Notes under the pieces: generated by a model
Database searches by the model: none
What the model saw: only the letters and a program-made list of their open reading frames with translations
What the model was told of the DNA's origin: nothing
Made by a program: the position numbers and the translations under genes
Source: DATGYC01 sp035298385
GTDB lineage: Bacteria; Bacillota; Sulfobacillia; Symbiobacteriales; Symbiobacteriaceae
DNA: 11,757 nucleotides
NCBI GenBank assembly: GCA_035298385.1
Contig: DATGYC010000232.1
Location: 1 to 11,757, forward strand
Direction: 5' to 3'
In this document: piece after piece, positions 1 to 5,752 of the stretch
How the letters are laid out: each line of letters opens with the position of its first letter
How positions within the stretch are numbered: position 1 is the stretch's first letter

Positions 1-17
1 ATTTCCAGAGGAACCAG

Positions 18-46
18 TTGCAGGGTGCCCCCTCCTTTGCTACAAT
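18..46 (+). promoter_or_regulatory. Possible SigA-type promoter for the DUF2325 gene
   Basis: A -35-like TTGCAG at 18-23 is followed, after exactly 17 bp, by a -10-like TACAAT at 41-46 (5 of 6 matches to TATAAT). Transcription would begin near 53 and leave a leader of about 60 nt before the ATG at 115. The -35 matches only at TTG, so the call rests mainly on the -10 and the spacing. Confidence 0.45.
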
Positions 47-114
47 TGTCTCACAAGAGCGGTTCGCTCCCAGCAAACATTGCTGGTCCGAGCCGGCCGA
101 TGGGAGGGATTCGC

Positions 115-696
115 ATGGCGCTCGATTCGCTGGAAGAGCAAATCCAGTCCATGGAGGTCAGCTATCTAGAACTGACCACCGAAATGGAAGCGATTCAGGC
201 CCTGATGCGCGAGGCTGAGGTCGAATTAGACCGGCTCCGGGCGCTCAAACAGACCAGACCAAGCGGTACCGGCAGTGCCCAGCCAGAAGCCTCTGTCCTG
301 AGCGGCCTGGAGGCCGCGGCGATCTGCCCGGAACCAACCGTGCTGGAAGGCGGCTGTGAGCCCCTGCAGGGCTTCCGGGTCGGCGTGATCGGCCCCTCGA
401 GCCGAGAGGCAGACTACCGCCGGGTGATCGAATCCCTCGGTGCGCGCTTTGGATTCGCCCCGAGCGAAGAGAAGCTCGGTCAGATCGATCGTCTCTGCAA
501 CAAATCGGATGGAGTCATCTTCATCACCTCATTTACCTCCCACAAGGTTGAGGATCACCTGGCCAAGGCGGTCCGCCGACTGGGCGTCCCGATCTACCAC
601 CTCCGCTATCGAGGGCTTGAGCGCCTGCGGGAGGCCGCTTTAGAGCTGCTCCCGCAGATGCAGGCCTTCCGGTGCCCAACCGCCAAGGCAAATTAG
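115..696 (+). CDS. DUF2325 domain protein with N-terminal coiled coil
   Basis: The 193-residue protein has two parts. Residues 1-47 are a charged heptad-like helix (MALDSLEEQI onward), probably a coiled coil for oligomerisation. After a Pro/Gly/Ala linker with Cys71 and Cys81, residues 88-175 match the DUF2325 domain: a VGVIGPSS strand-loop, a Y-R-x-x-I-E-x-L-G helix, a central SDGVIFITSFTSHK block and a final VPIYHLRYRG strand. That domain has a Rossmann-like alpha/beta pattern and no known reaction. ATG at 115 was chosen because GGGAGGG at 102-108 sits 6 nt upstream; the reading frame is open further upstream, but without a comparable ribosome binding site. The gene has its own terminator, so it is probably monocistronic, although it ends just before the recombinase control region. 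The family call is fairly sure; function is unknown. Confidence 0.8.
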   Translation: MALDSLEEQIQSMEVSYLELTTEMEAIQALMREAEVELDRLRALKQTRPSGTGSAQPEASVLSGLEAAAICPEPTVLEGGCEPLQGFRVGVIGPSSREADYRRVIESLGARFGFAPSEEKLGQIDRLCNKSDGVIFITSFTSHKVEDHLAKAVRRLGVPIYHLRYRGLERLREAALELLPQMQAFRCPTAKAN

Positions 697-720
697 GTCG
701 TCGTTCAACCCACTCAACTA

Positions 721-734
721 CGAACATCTGTTCG
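721..734. promoter_or_regulatory. LexA (SOS) box 1
   Basis: CGAAC at 721-725 and GTTCG at 730-734 are separated by 4 nt (ATCT), a perfect 5-bp dyad matching the Firmicutes LexA/DinR core GAAC-N4-GTTC. It lies after the DUF2325 stop and upstream of the terminator, about 115 bp from the predicted recombinase start of transcription. Its right half is also the left end of the palindrome at 729-756, so the two sites cannot be fully occupied at once. It could be an auxiliary LexA site, or simply a third half-site of the palindrome-binding protein. Confidence 0.55.
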
Positions 735-756
735 TTAAATATGGATTTAACGAACT
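729..756. other. Dif-like palindrome, candidate Xer recombination site
   Basis: GTTCGTTAAAT at 730-740 is perfectly inverted as ATTTAACGAAC at 745-755 around ATGG. Read as recombinase arms, it gives 11 bp (729-739), a 6-bp centre TATGGA and 11 bp (746-756), the geometry of dif sites. By eye, each arm shares about 6 of 11 positions with the B. subtilis dif arm as I remember it. It is AT-rich in a GC-rich region and lies 125 bp upstream of a XerS-like gene; in streptococci and lactococci the difSL site also adjoins xerS. It is not a terminator, because no T-run follows it. Alternatives are an operator for a dimeric repressor, or an extended LexA-type site. Confidence 0.5.
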
Positions 757-758
757 TG

Positions 759-791
759 AAAACCCGCCGATCAGCCAGGCGGGTTTTCTTT
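759..791 (+). terminator. Intrinsic terminator after the DUF2325 gene
   Basis: AAAACCCGCC (759-768) pairs with GGCGGGTTTT (778-787) around a 9-nt loop, and the 3' arm runs on into a T-rich tail (TTTTCTTT). It separates the DUF2325 transcript from the recombinase promoter. Confidence 0.85.
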
Positions 792-804
792 GTGACAGAA
801 CCAA

Positions 805-816
805 GAACAAATGTTC
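805..816. promoter_or_regulatory. LexA (SOS) box 2, over the recombinase promoter
   Basis: GAAC at 805-808 and GTTC at 813-816 flank AAAT. The 12 bp agree with the Bacillus LexA consensus core GAAC-R-N-R-Y-GTTY at every position. The right half covers the first bases of the -35 element (814-819), so LexA bound here would block RNA polymerase. It is 65 bp upstream of the recombinase ATG, a normal distance for an SOS operator. Confidence 0.7.
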
Positions 817-842
817 GCAAGCGGCATAACCGATGGTAAACT
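814..842 (+). promoter_or_regulatory. SigA-type promoter of the XerS-like recombinase gene
   Basis: -35 TTCGCA (814-819) and -10 TAAACT (837-842) are separated by 17 bp. TGG directly before the -10 gives an extended -10 (TGn). Both hexamers match the consensus at 4 of 6 positions. The expected start near 849 gives a leader of about 32 nt containing the ribosome binding site GGGAGGG at 864-870. The -35 overlaps LexA box 2. Confidence 0.55.
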
Positions 843-880
843 AGTGAGAGAGGCTGAACCATCGGGAGGGCTTCTCCACC

Positions 881-1942
881 ATGACTGCTACCACTCCACC
901 GCTGGTTGGTGAGTTCCTCGCTGACCTTCAACTGCGAAAGCAGATCACCCCCCGCACCCGGGAGGCCTATCACTACGACCTGCAGATCTTCTTTCAATAC
1001 CTGGTCGATCAGCGAACCGGCGATCCGCCTCCGCCCTCTTGGGCCGTCGTGGATTTGGCCACCCTGCAGGCCGTCGATTACCCCCTCCTCCGGGCCTTTC
1101 TGCTCCAGTACGCCTCCCCCATCTCCACACGGCACCAGCAGCGGAAGGCCGCGGTTCTGCGCTCGTTCTTTCGCTACCTGACGGACGTCCGGGAGCTCCT
1201 CCCCCGCAATCCGGCCCTGCGCCTGACGGTCGGTCAGGACCGCCAGCAGCGGCGCGACGACCTGACCCGGGTGATGGCGCTTGATGATGACGGGCTCGCC
1301 CTCTTTCTGCGCAACGTGCGGACGGGGGTCTTCCTCCCCACCGAGCGGGCACGCCAATACCACGCCAAGGTCGGGGAACGGGACTGGGCGATCGTCCTGC
1401 TCTTCCTGACCTCGGGCCTCCGCTTGGCTGAGCTGGCCGGGATCTCGATGGGGGACCTGGACCGGCAGCGGGGCCAGCTACGGGTCCAGCGCAAGGGCGG
1501 CTTTACGGACTGGGTGCCACTGCACCCGGATGCCCTGGCGGCGATCGAGGCCTACCTCCGGTCAGCCCACCGACCGATACCCGCGGCTGGGCCGGTGCGC
1601 GAGGCCCCGCTCTTCGTCAGTTCGACCACGTGTGGGCGCCTGACGGGCCGCCAGATCGAGAATCTGGTCAAGAAGTACGCCACAACGGCTGACAAGCGGC
1701 TGGAGTTCGTCTCGCCACATAAGCTCCGCCACACCTTCGCCCAGCGGATCTACGATGCGACCGGCGATCTCTACCTGACCGCGGTCGCTCTGGCCCACCA
1801 GTCGGTCGAGTCAGCCCGGATCTACGCCAAGGTGAGCGAGGAGCAGCGGCAGACCGCTGTGGGCCGCCTGGCGCTCGATCGCTGGGTGAAGGGGCGCCAA
1901 GATGGCCACCTACCAGGTGACCCGCCAGAGACCGAGGAGTAA
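881..1942 (+). CDS. xerS-like: XerS-like tyrosine recombinase
   Basis: This 353-residue site-specific recombinase would cut and rejoin DNA through a covalent 3'-phosphotyrosine intermediate. Residues 6-110 form the SAM-like core-binding domain and about 128-335 the catalytic domain. The active-site set is complete: Arg181 (SGLRLAEL), Lys205 (QRKGGF), His280 and Arg283 (PHKLRHT), His306 and nucleophile Tyr315 (ARIYAKV). The usual Gly before the second His is Ala. Length and layout suit XerS (about 356 aa) better than XerC/XerD (about 300 aa): an extra stretch near residues 110-165 precedes the GERDWAIVLLFLTSG helix, and IENLVKKY comes before PHKLRHT, as in XerS. ATG at 881 has GGGAGGG 10 nt upstream. 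The gene stands alone between two terminators, next to a dif-like palindrome and LexA boxes and away from phage genes, favouring a housekeeping Xer enzyme. An integrase of a lost element remains possible. Confidence 0.85.
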   Translation: MTATTPPLVGEFLADLQLRKQITPRTREAYHYDLQIFFQYLVDQRTGDPPPPSWAVVDLATLQAVDYPLLRAFLLQYASPISTRHQQRKAAVLRSFFRYLTDVRELLPRNPALRLTVGQDRQQRRDDLTRVMALDDDGLALFLRNVRTGVFLPTERARQYHAKVGERDWAIVLLFLTSGLRLAELAGISMGDLDRQRGQLRVQRKGGFTDWVPLHPDALAAIEAYLRSAHRPIPAAGPVREAPLFVSSTTCGRLTGRQIENLVKKYATTADKRLEFVSPHKLRHTFAQRIYDATGDLYLTAVALAHQSVESARIYAKVSEEQRQTAVGRLALDRWVKGRQDGHLPGDPPETEE

Positions 1943-1947
1943 CGAGC

Positions 1948-1981
1948 AAGCCCCCCTGGCGATTGGCCAGGGGGGCTTCTC
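1948..1981. terminator. Bidirectional terminator between recombinase and zinc-protein genes
   Basis: AAGCCCCCCTGGC (1948-1960) and GCCAGGGGGGCTT (1966-1978) form a perfect 13-bp stem with a 5-nt GATTG loop. It follows the + strand stop by 5 nt and lies just beyond the minus-strand stop at 1989, so it can serve both converging genes. The T-tracts are short. Confidence 0.8.
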
Positions 1982-1988
1982 ATGGGGG

Positions 1989-2234
1989 CTAGTGCGTGCC
2001 CGGCTCACAGCTCAGGTGGGTATGCGCCACCGCCTGAAGCTTTGGCCCGAGTTCTACGCGTTGCGACCGGAACTCGGGCTCCCGGATCGGCTCGTGGCAG
2101 TGCGAACAGACCAGCCGGCCCTCCAGGCGCAAGGCTTCGGCTGCTGCACGCAACTCCTCATCCGTCGGGTTGACCAGGACCGGCCGCTCTGAGGCGACCG
2201 CCTGCGCCAGAAGGCGCCGCTCCTGCTCGTTCAT
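1989..2234 (-). CDS. Small CxxC protein, putative zinc-binding, unknown function
   Basis: An 81-residue acidic protein I do not recognise. Residues 1-40 are helical and charged (MNEQERRLLA onward). Then comes C43-S-H-C46, and near the C-terminus H71-T-H73-x-x-C76, enough ligands for one Zn2+ site resembling a small zinc ribbon or treble clef. No signal peptide or membrane segment is visible, so it is probably cytoplasmic. ATG at 2234 was preferred to the upstream in-frame ATG at 2261 because GGGAGG-type sequence at 2240-2248 lies 5 nt before it. It follows the HAD gene by 74 bp on the same strand with no visible terminator between them, so it may be the last gene of a mutY-HAD transcript. An anti-sigma or RNA-binding role would be guesswork. 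Confidence 0.6.
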   Translation of the reverse strand: MNEQERRLLAQAVASERPVLVNPTDEELRAAAEALRLEGRLVCSHCHEPIREPEFRSQRVELGPKLQAVAHTHLSCEPGTH

Positions 2235-2308
2235 CGCCACCCTCCCCCTCGTCTCGTGCACCCGTCATCTCAGCTTACGCCAAGGGGTTCCCTCGTTATG
2301 CTACGTGC

Positions 2309-3163
2309 TTACGCCAGACCAGCGAGGGCACGAAGCTGGGGCAGGAACTCACGCATCGACGGCACGATCAGGTCAGCCTCGGGGCCCGCCCCAATCCCGT
2401 GCGGGTCGAGGAAGACGGTCTGGCAGCCCAACTGCTTGGCCGGGAGGAGTTCGTTCGTCAGGTTGTCACCAACCGAGACGAGCTGATCAGGCTCCAGGCC
2501 GTGCTCGGCCAGGAGTCCCTCGATGATCGGGGTCAGGCCTGCGGGCTTACGGCTCGCGAAGAAGAGCTGATCCAGGTGCGGCAGGAGACCGACCTTGGAC
2601 AGAATCGCCTCAGAGTCCGGCTGCGGGGAGTTCGTCGCCAAGACCCGCACAACCTTGCCCTTGAGCCCCTCTACCGTCTCTGCCAGGGCCTCGATCGGGT
2701 TGACCGTAAAGGAGGGCGCCATCATCTCCTCGCGGATGCGCAGGAAGGAGGCTTGACCATGCTCGGGCTTGCCGCCATAATGCGCCGCGATCGAGCTGGG
2801 GACCCACCAGAGGTCGCCGACGTTGTAGATCGTCGTGTGGTCCGGCACGACCGGGCCGGGGTAGAGCTGCCGAGTCACGAGCGTCGGGGCGACCGAGCCG
2901 TCCCAGTGGAGTGCCTGTTCGACGTGCCCCTCCTTGATCTTCAGAACCAGGTCGTGCTTGACGTCGTAGAAGGTGCCGATCCGCAGGGCCGGATGCTCCC
3001 CGCGCGTGGCGGCCTGGTACTCGGCCATGAAGGGCGCCCGGAGCTCCTCCGAGAGCCCTTCCCCAATCAGTTCAGCATAGCGATCAAAGTGATGCGTGTC
3101 ATCGTAAAGCGTGCCGTCAAGGTCGAACAGAATGACGCGAACGCGGCTAAGGTCAAGGGCCAT
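2309..3163 (-). CDS. HAD-superfamily hydrolase (probable phosphatase)
   Basis: A 284-residue cytoplasmic HAD enzyme, probably removing phosphate from a small metabolite through an aspartyl-phosphate intermediate. Motif I is FDLDGTLYDD with nucleophile Asp14 and acid/base Asp16; motif II is Thr177 in ATNS; motif III is Lys206 in SRKPAG; motif IV is VGDNLTNE with Asp233, where the usual second Asp is Glu238. The stretch between motifs I and II (about 25-165) is a large cap, longer than in typical phosphoglycolate-phosphatase-like members, with aromatic Trp119-Trp120; it should set substrate choice. ATG at 3163 was chosen over an in-frame TTG at 3181 because that TTG is part of the GGAGG ribosome binding site. 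This site overlaps the end of mutY, whose stop is 7 bp upstream, so the genes are probably co-transcribed and perhaps translationally coupled. Substrate unknown. Confidence 0.8.
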   Translation of the reverse strand: MALDLSRVRVILFDLDGTLYDDTHHFDRYAELIGEGLSEELRAPFMAEYQAATRGEHPALRIGTFYDVKHDLVLKIKEGHVEQALHWDGSVAPTLVTRQLYPGPVVPDHTTIYNVGDLWWVPSSIAAHYGGKPEHGQASFLRIREEMMAPSFTVNPIEALAETVEGLKGKVVRVLATNSPQPDSEAILSKVGLLPHLDQLFFASRKPAGLTPIIEGLLAEHGLEPDQLVSVGDNLTNELLPAKQLGCQTVFLDPHGIGAGPEADLIVPSMREFLPQLRALAGLA

Positions 3164-3170
3164 GCAGAAA

Positions 3171-4352
3171 TCAGCCTCCAAGATGGGTTTGCAGGGCGGT
3201 AATCACCTGCTGGTGTGCGACGGGGAAGGCATACTGGGCAAGCTCATCCAGGGTGACCCAGCGATGATCCTGCGGCAGGGTCGACGCCTCTAGCATGCCA
3301 TGCGGTGTCTGGGCGCCCCCGTAGGCGAGCGACGTCTCATGCAGAGCCGCGCTGGGGATGCCAGAATCAGGCGAGACCAGATAGGCCTTCAGGTTCCAGA
3401 CCAGATGACTAAAGACGTGACGCACATCGGTCAGGTGTGCATCGATCAGGACGGGCAGGCCATACTGCTCCTGGATGCCGCGGTGGACTGCCTGGGGGTG
3501 AGACTCGCCCGTGGTCAGATCGACCATCGGGAAGACCCAGAGACCGCCCAGGAGGCCCTCCTCTGGCCGCCGCTGGATCAAGAAGCGCCCGGCCTCTTCG
3601 ATGACGACCGCAACCAGGTCGATCTCCTTCGGTGGCTTCGCCTTCGTCTTGATCGGGAAGGCGGTCTGCTCACCGTGCTGGAACCCCTGGCAGAACTCGG
3701 CCACGGGACAGGCCAGACACTTGGGCGAGGTCGGGGTGCAGACCAGGGCGCCCAGCTCCATCAACGCTTGGTTGAAGGCGCTCGCCTGCCCCTGTGGGAT
3801 CATCTCCCGGATTAGGGACTCCATCCCCGCACGCGTCTTCGGCTTCATGATATCATCCCCAATCCGGAAGAGCCGGGAGAGGACGCGCATCACGTTGCCA
3901 TCGACCGCGGGGACCGAGCGATTGAAGGCGATCGAAAGGATCGCCCCGGCGGTGTAGGGCCCAACACCGGGCAGGGACCGAACGGCCTCCTCATCATCCG
4001 GCACCTCGCCGCCGAAGCGTTCAGCGACGACCTGGACCGCCCGCTGGAGGTTCCGGGCCCGGCTGTAGTAGCCGAGGCCTTCCCAGGCCTTCAGGACCTG
4101 ATCCTGCGGTGCCGCAGCCAGGTCGAGCAGGGTGGGAAACTGGGCGAACCAGCGCTCGTAGTACGGGATGACCGTCTCCACGCGGGTCTGCTGGAGCATC
4201 ACCTCGCTGACCCAGATCCGATAGGGGTCGCGTGAGCGGCGCCAGGGAAGATCCCGCTGGAAGCGAGCGAACCAATGAAGCAGGGCGCCGGCGATCGCCT
4301 CACCCTGACCGTGAGTCTCATAGTGGGGCGCGGTCGTGCGTCTAGTGCGCAC
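3171..4352 (-). CDS. mutY: A/G-specific adenine glycosylase MutY
   Basis: A 393-residue base-excision enzyme that removes adenine mispaired with 8-oxoguanine, limiting G:C to T:A mutation. The catalytic domain has Glu50 in SEVMLQQT, the HhH motif LPGVGPYTA at 128-136 and catalytic Asp151 in VDGNVMRVLSR. The [4Fe-4S] cysteines are intact: C205-x6-C212-x2-C215-x5-C221. Residues about 244-390 form the NUDIX-like 8-oxoG recognition domain, with RRPEEGLLGGLWVFP and the FSH loop (HVFSH, 312-316). The frame stays open to 4685, but that part is antisense to the next gene and unlike MutY. GTG at 4352 was chosen: GGAGGTGAT, an excellent Shine-Dalgarno match, lies at 4356-4364 and the core domain begins about 20 residues in. 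It is divergent from the glutaredoxin-like gene with a 51-bp gap and is followed by the HAD gene. Confidence 0.95.
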   Translation of the reverse strand: MRTRRTTAPHYETHGQGEAIAGALLHWFARFQRDLPWRRSRDPYRIWVSEVMLQQTRVETVIPYYERWFAQFPTLLDLAAAPQDQVLKAWEGLGYYSRARNLQRAVQVVAERFGGEVPDDEEAVRSLPGVGPYTAGAILSIAFNRSVPAVDGNVMRVLSRLFRIGDDIMKPKTRAGMESLIREMIPQGQASAFNQALMELGALVCTPTSPKCLACPVAEFCQGFQHGEQTAFPIKTKAKPPKEIDLVAVVIEEAGRFLIQRRPEEGLLGGLWVFPMVDLTTGESHPQAVHRGIQEQYGLPVLIDAHLTDVRHVFSHLVWNLKAYLVSPDSGIPSAALHETSLAYGGAQTPHGMLEASTLPQDHRWVTLDELAQYAFPVAHQQVITALQTHLGG

Positions 4353-4403
4353 CTTATCACCTCCGGCAAGAACGGGCAGACTAACGAAACGGGAGGGACG
4401 CCT

Positions 4404-4688
4404 ATGACACAGGAGTACCACGTGACCCTCTATACGGGTCCGGATTCCCCAGAGTTGCGCAAGGCGATCGACTGGCTGGAGCGCCGCGGGATCCACTTTG
4501 AGGCCAAGGATATCGTTGGTGACAAGGGCGCCCGGGGCGAGCTCGTCCACCACACCGGCCGGGTCGAGTACCCGACGATCAACGTGGACGGACACATCTG
4601 CGAGGGCTTCTTCGAGCCCAAGTGGGAGCATCTGCTCAAACGGCCCGATCCCGAGCAGGGACGGGCGAATGTACCGAAGCGCCACTAG
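4404..4688 (+). CDS. Glutaredoxin-like protein lacking the catalytic cysteines
   Basis: A 94-residue protein with the glutaredoxin/thioredoxin-fold pattern: strand YHVTLYTG (5-12), helix with DWLERRGIHF, strand FEAKDIV, a TGRVEYPTINVDG stretch carrying the conserved cis-Pro57, then GHICEGF. The active site expected at 15-18 (CPxC) reads S-P-E-L, so neither redox Cys is present; the only cysteine is Cys66, after the cis-Pro strand. Ordinary dithiol or monothiol disulfide exchange is therefore unlikely. It may bind a partner or ligand using the fold alone. ATG at 4404 has GGGAGGG 6 nt upstream. It is divergent from mutY across 51 bp; a weak promoter (TTATCA 4354-4359, 17 bp, CAGACT 4377-4382) would overlap the mutY ribosome binding site. 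The fold call is good; the role is unknown. Confidence 0.75.
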   Translation: MTQEYHVTLYTGPDSPELRKAIDWLERRGIHFEAKDIVGDKGARGELVHHTGRVEYPTINVDGHICEGFFEPKWEHLLKRPDPEQGRANVPKRH

Positions 4689-4699
4689 GACCCGGCAGA

Positions 4700-4729
4700 A
4701 AGGCGAGCCAGATTGGCTCGCCTTCTCTC
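4700..4729 (+). terminator. Terminator after the glutaredoxin-like gene
   Basis: AAGGCGAGCC (4700-4709) and GGCTCGCCTT (4715-4724) form a perfect 10-bp stem with an AGATT loop and a short pyrimidine/T tail (CTCTC). It begins 11 nt after the stop codon. Confidence 0.75.
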
Positions 4730-4803
4730 ATGCTGAACCTTTTGTCCCCTAAGAGTCCTCTTTCGTGACGGGATTCTCTTTCAAAGTGAGAAAACCCTTT
4801 GTG

Positions 4804-4836
4804 TACGGGGCAGGAAAGGACTACCTGCCTCCCGTA
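4804..4836 (+). promoter_or_regulatory. Leader hairpin upstream of the helical-protein gene
   Basis: TACGGGGCAGG (4804-4814) pairs with CCTGC (4824-4828) and CCCGTA (4831-4836), leaving a 2-nt CT bulge and a 9-nt loop that contains AAAGGA. No T-run follows, so it is not a simple terminator. It sits 37 nt upstream of the ATG at 4874. It may be an mRNA-stability or regulatory structure, or a DNA operator. The rest of 4730-4873 is relatively AT-rich and shows a small dyad (TTCTC...GAGAA, 4774-4792), but I found no convincing promoter there. Confidence 0.35.
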
Positions 4837-4873
4837 TGAGTGCATCAATAAGAGCGAATGGAGGCGACCCGAT

Positions 4874-5710
4874 ATGCGGGACTGGCTGACTTGGTTTGGC
4901 CGCTGGGCCGAGCGAGACGAGGCGATGAAGCGCTTTGCACGCCTGCAAGAGGCGTTTGGCGGGGTGGGCGAACAGGTGATCGCCCTCTCGGGCCGGACCG
5001 ACCTCGCACGCCGCTCCTCTGGTGCGACGGGGCGTGCCTTTGCAGCGGTCGAGGAGGCCTTCGCACAGGTCACGGGCGCCTTCAGCCGCCTCTCAGATGG
5101 GATCGAGTCGATCGAGCGAGAGCTCGCCCGCGGGCGGACCGGCGGGTTCGCCCAGGCCGAAAGTGAGCTGAAACAGGTGCGGGAAGGCCTAAACTCCCTC
5201 TCCCACCGCCTGGACGAGTGGGAGTCGCTCTGGCGGGAGGCGCCGGCGGTACTGGAGAGCGTAGCGGGCGCCCTTTCCGATCTGAGGGCGATGGCCGAGC
5301 GGGCCGGGAATCCGCCCGCACTTGCTGGCCAGATCACCAACCTGGACTCCTTCCTGGCCAAGGCGCGGGCGACCCTCGCTGGCGGCAACCCGACCGAGGC
5401 GAAGGCGCAGGCGGCTGACCTCCGCTTGGCGATGGCGAAGGTCGGCAACCAGGCCGGCGAGTATCTGAGTGCGGGGAGCGCCCTAGCTGAGGCCGAGGCC
5501 GACCTGAATCGAGCGGTTGAGGTCTGGCGCCGCTTCCAAGCGGTCGTGGAGCCCGGAGCGGAGACGACCCATCCCCAGTTCCCGCAGCCGCTGGCTACGG
5601 CGCAGGTCGCTCTGACGGAGGCGAAGGAGCACCTAGCGGGCGGCGACCTTGAGGCCACCGGGAAGGCGCTCTACACGCTCCGTGAGGCGCTCCGGGCGCA
5701 CAAGGGCTAA
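4874..5710 (+). CDS. Helical, probably coiled-coil protein of unknown function
   Basis: I do not recognise this 278-residue protein. It is almost entirely helix-forming, rich in Ala, Glu, Leu and Arg and free of cysteine. It starts with an aromatic amphipathic stretch (RDWLTWFGRW) that could touch a membrane or partner, followed by long heptad-like helices (about 15-145). Two related C-terminal units, ATLAGGNPTEAKAQAADLRL and EHLAGGDLEATGKALYTLRE, share the pattern L-A-G-G-(D/N)-x-x-(E/T)-A-x-x-x-A, like helical-hairpin or TPR-type repeats. There is no signal peptide, membrane segment or catalytic motif. ATG at 4874 has GGAGG at 4860-4864, 9 nt upstream; the in-frame ATG-free extension upstream runs through the leader hairpin and is not protein-like. 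It is convergent with the spoVA-linked operon, so it is not part of it. A structural or scaffolding role is only a guess. Confidence 0.7.
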   Translation: MRDWLTWFGRWAERDEAMKRFARLQEAFGGVGEQVIALSGRTDLARRSSGATGRAFAAVEEAFAQVTGAFSRLSDGIESIERELARGRTGGFAQAESELKQVREGLNSLSHRLDEWESLWREAPAVLESVAGALSDLRAMAERAGNPPALAGQITNLDSFLAKARATLAGGNPTEAKAQAADLRLAMAKVGNQAGEYLSAGSALAEAEADLNRAVEVWRRFQAVVEPGAETTHPQFPQPLATAQVALTEAKEHLAGGDLEATGKALYTLREALRAHKG

Positions 5711-5717
5711 TACAGAG

Positions 5718-5752
5718 GAGGGCGTCCCCCTGGGGCGCCCTCTAATTGTTCC
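5718..5752. terminator. Bidirectional terminator between helical-protein and DUF1657 genes
   Basis: GAGGGCG (5718-5724) and CGCCCTC (5736-5742), continued inward by CCC/GGG with one bulged T, make a strong stem followed on the + strand by TAATTGTT. The minus-strand stop codon (5742-5744) touches its edge, so it probably ends both converging transcripts. Confidence 0.7.

Noticed and set aside
533..1363. Minus-strand open frame spanning the DUF2325 end, the control region and the recombinase start
   Set aside because: It crosses two well-supported genes and a terminator and has no recognisable domain.
1..2000. Prophage or integrative element edge suggested by the tyrosine recombinase
   Set aside because: No tRNA, direct-repeat att sites, excisionase, phage or conjugation genes lie nearby, and the neighbours are ordinary chromosomal genes. 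The protein also resembles XerS more than phage integrases.
2399..3202. Long + strand open frame opposite the HAD gene
   Set aside because: It is a high-GC shadow frame with no plausible ribosome binding site or family pattern, whereas the minus-strand frame has all the HAD motifs.
4285..4296. GCGATCGC-type octamer resembling the cyanobacterial HIP1 repeat
   Set aside because: GATCG-containing words are common throughout this GC-rich window as ordinary codon pairs; I see no clear excess of the full octamer.
4353..4685. N-terminal extension of the mutY frame to 504 residues
   Set aside because: The extra part is antisense to the glutaredoxin-like gene, does not resemble MutY, and lies upstream of an excellent GGAGGTGAT site followed by GTG at 4352.
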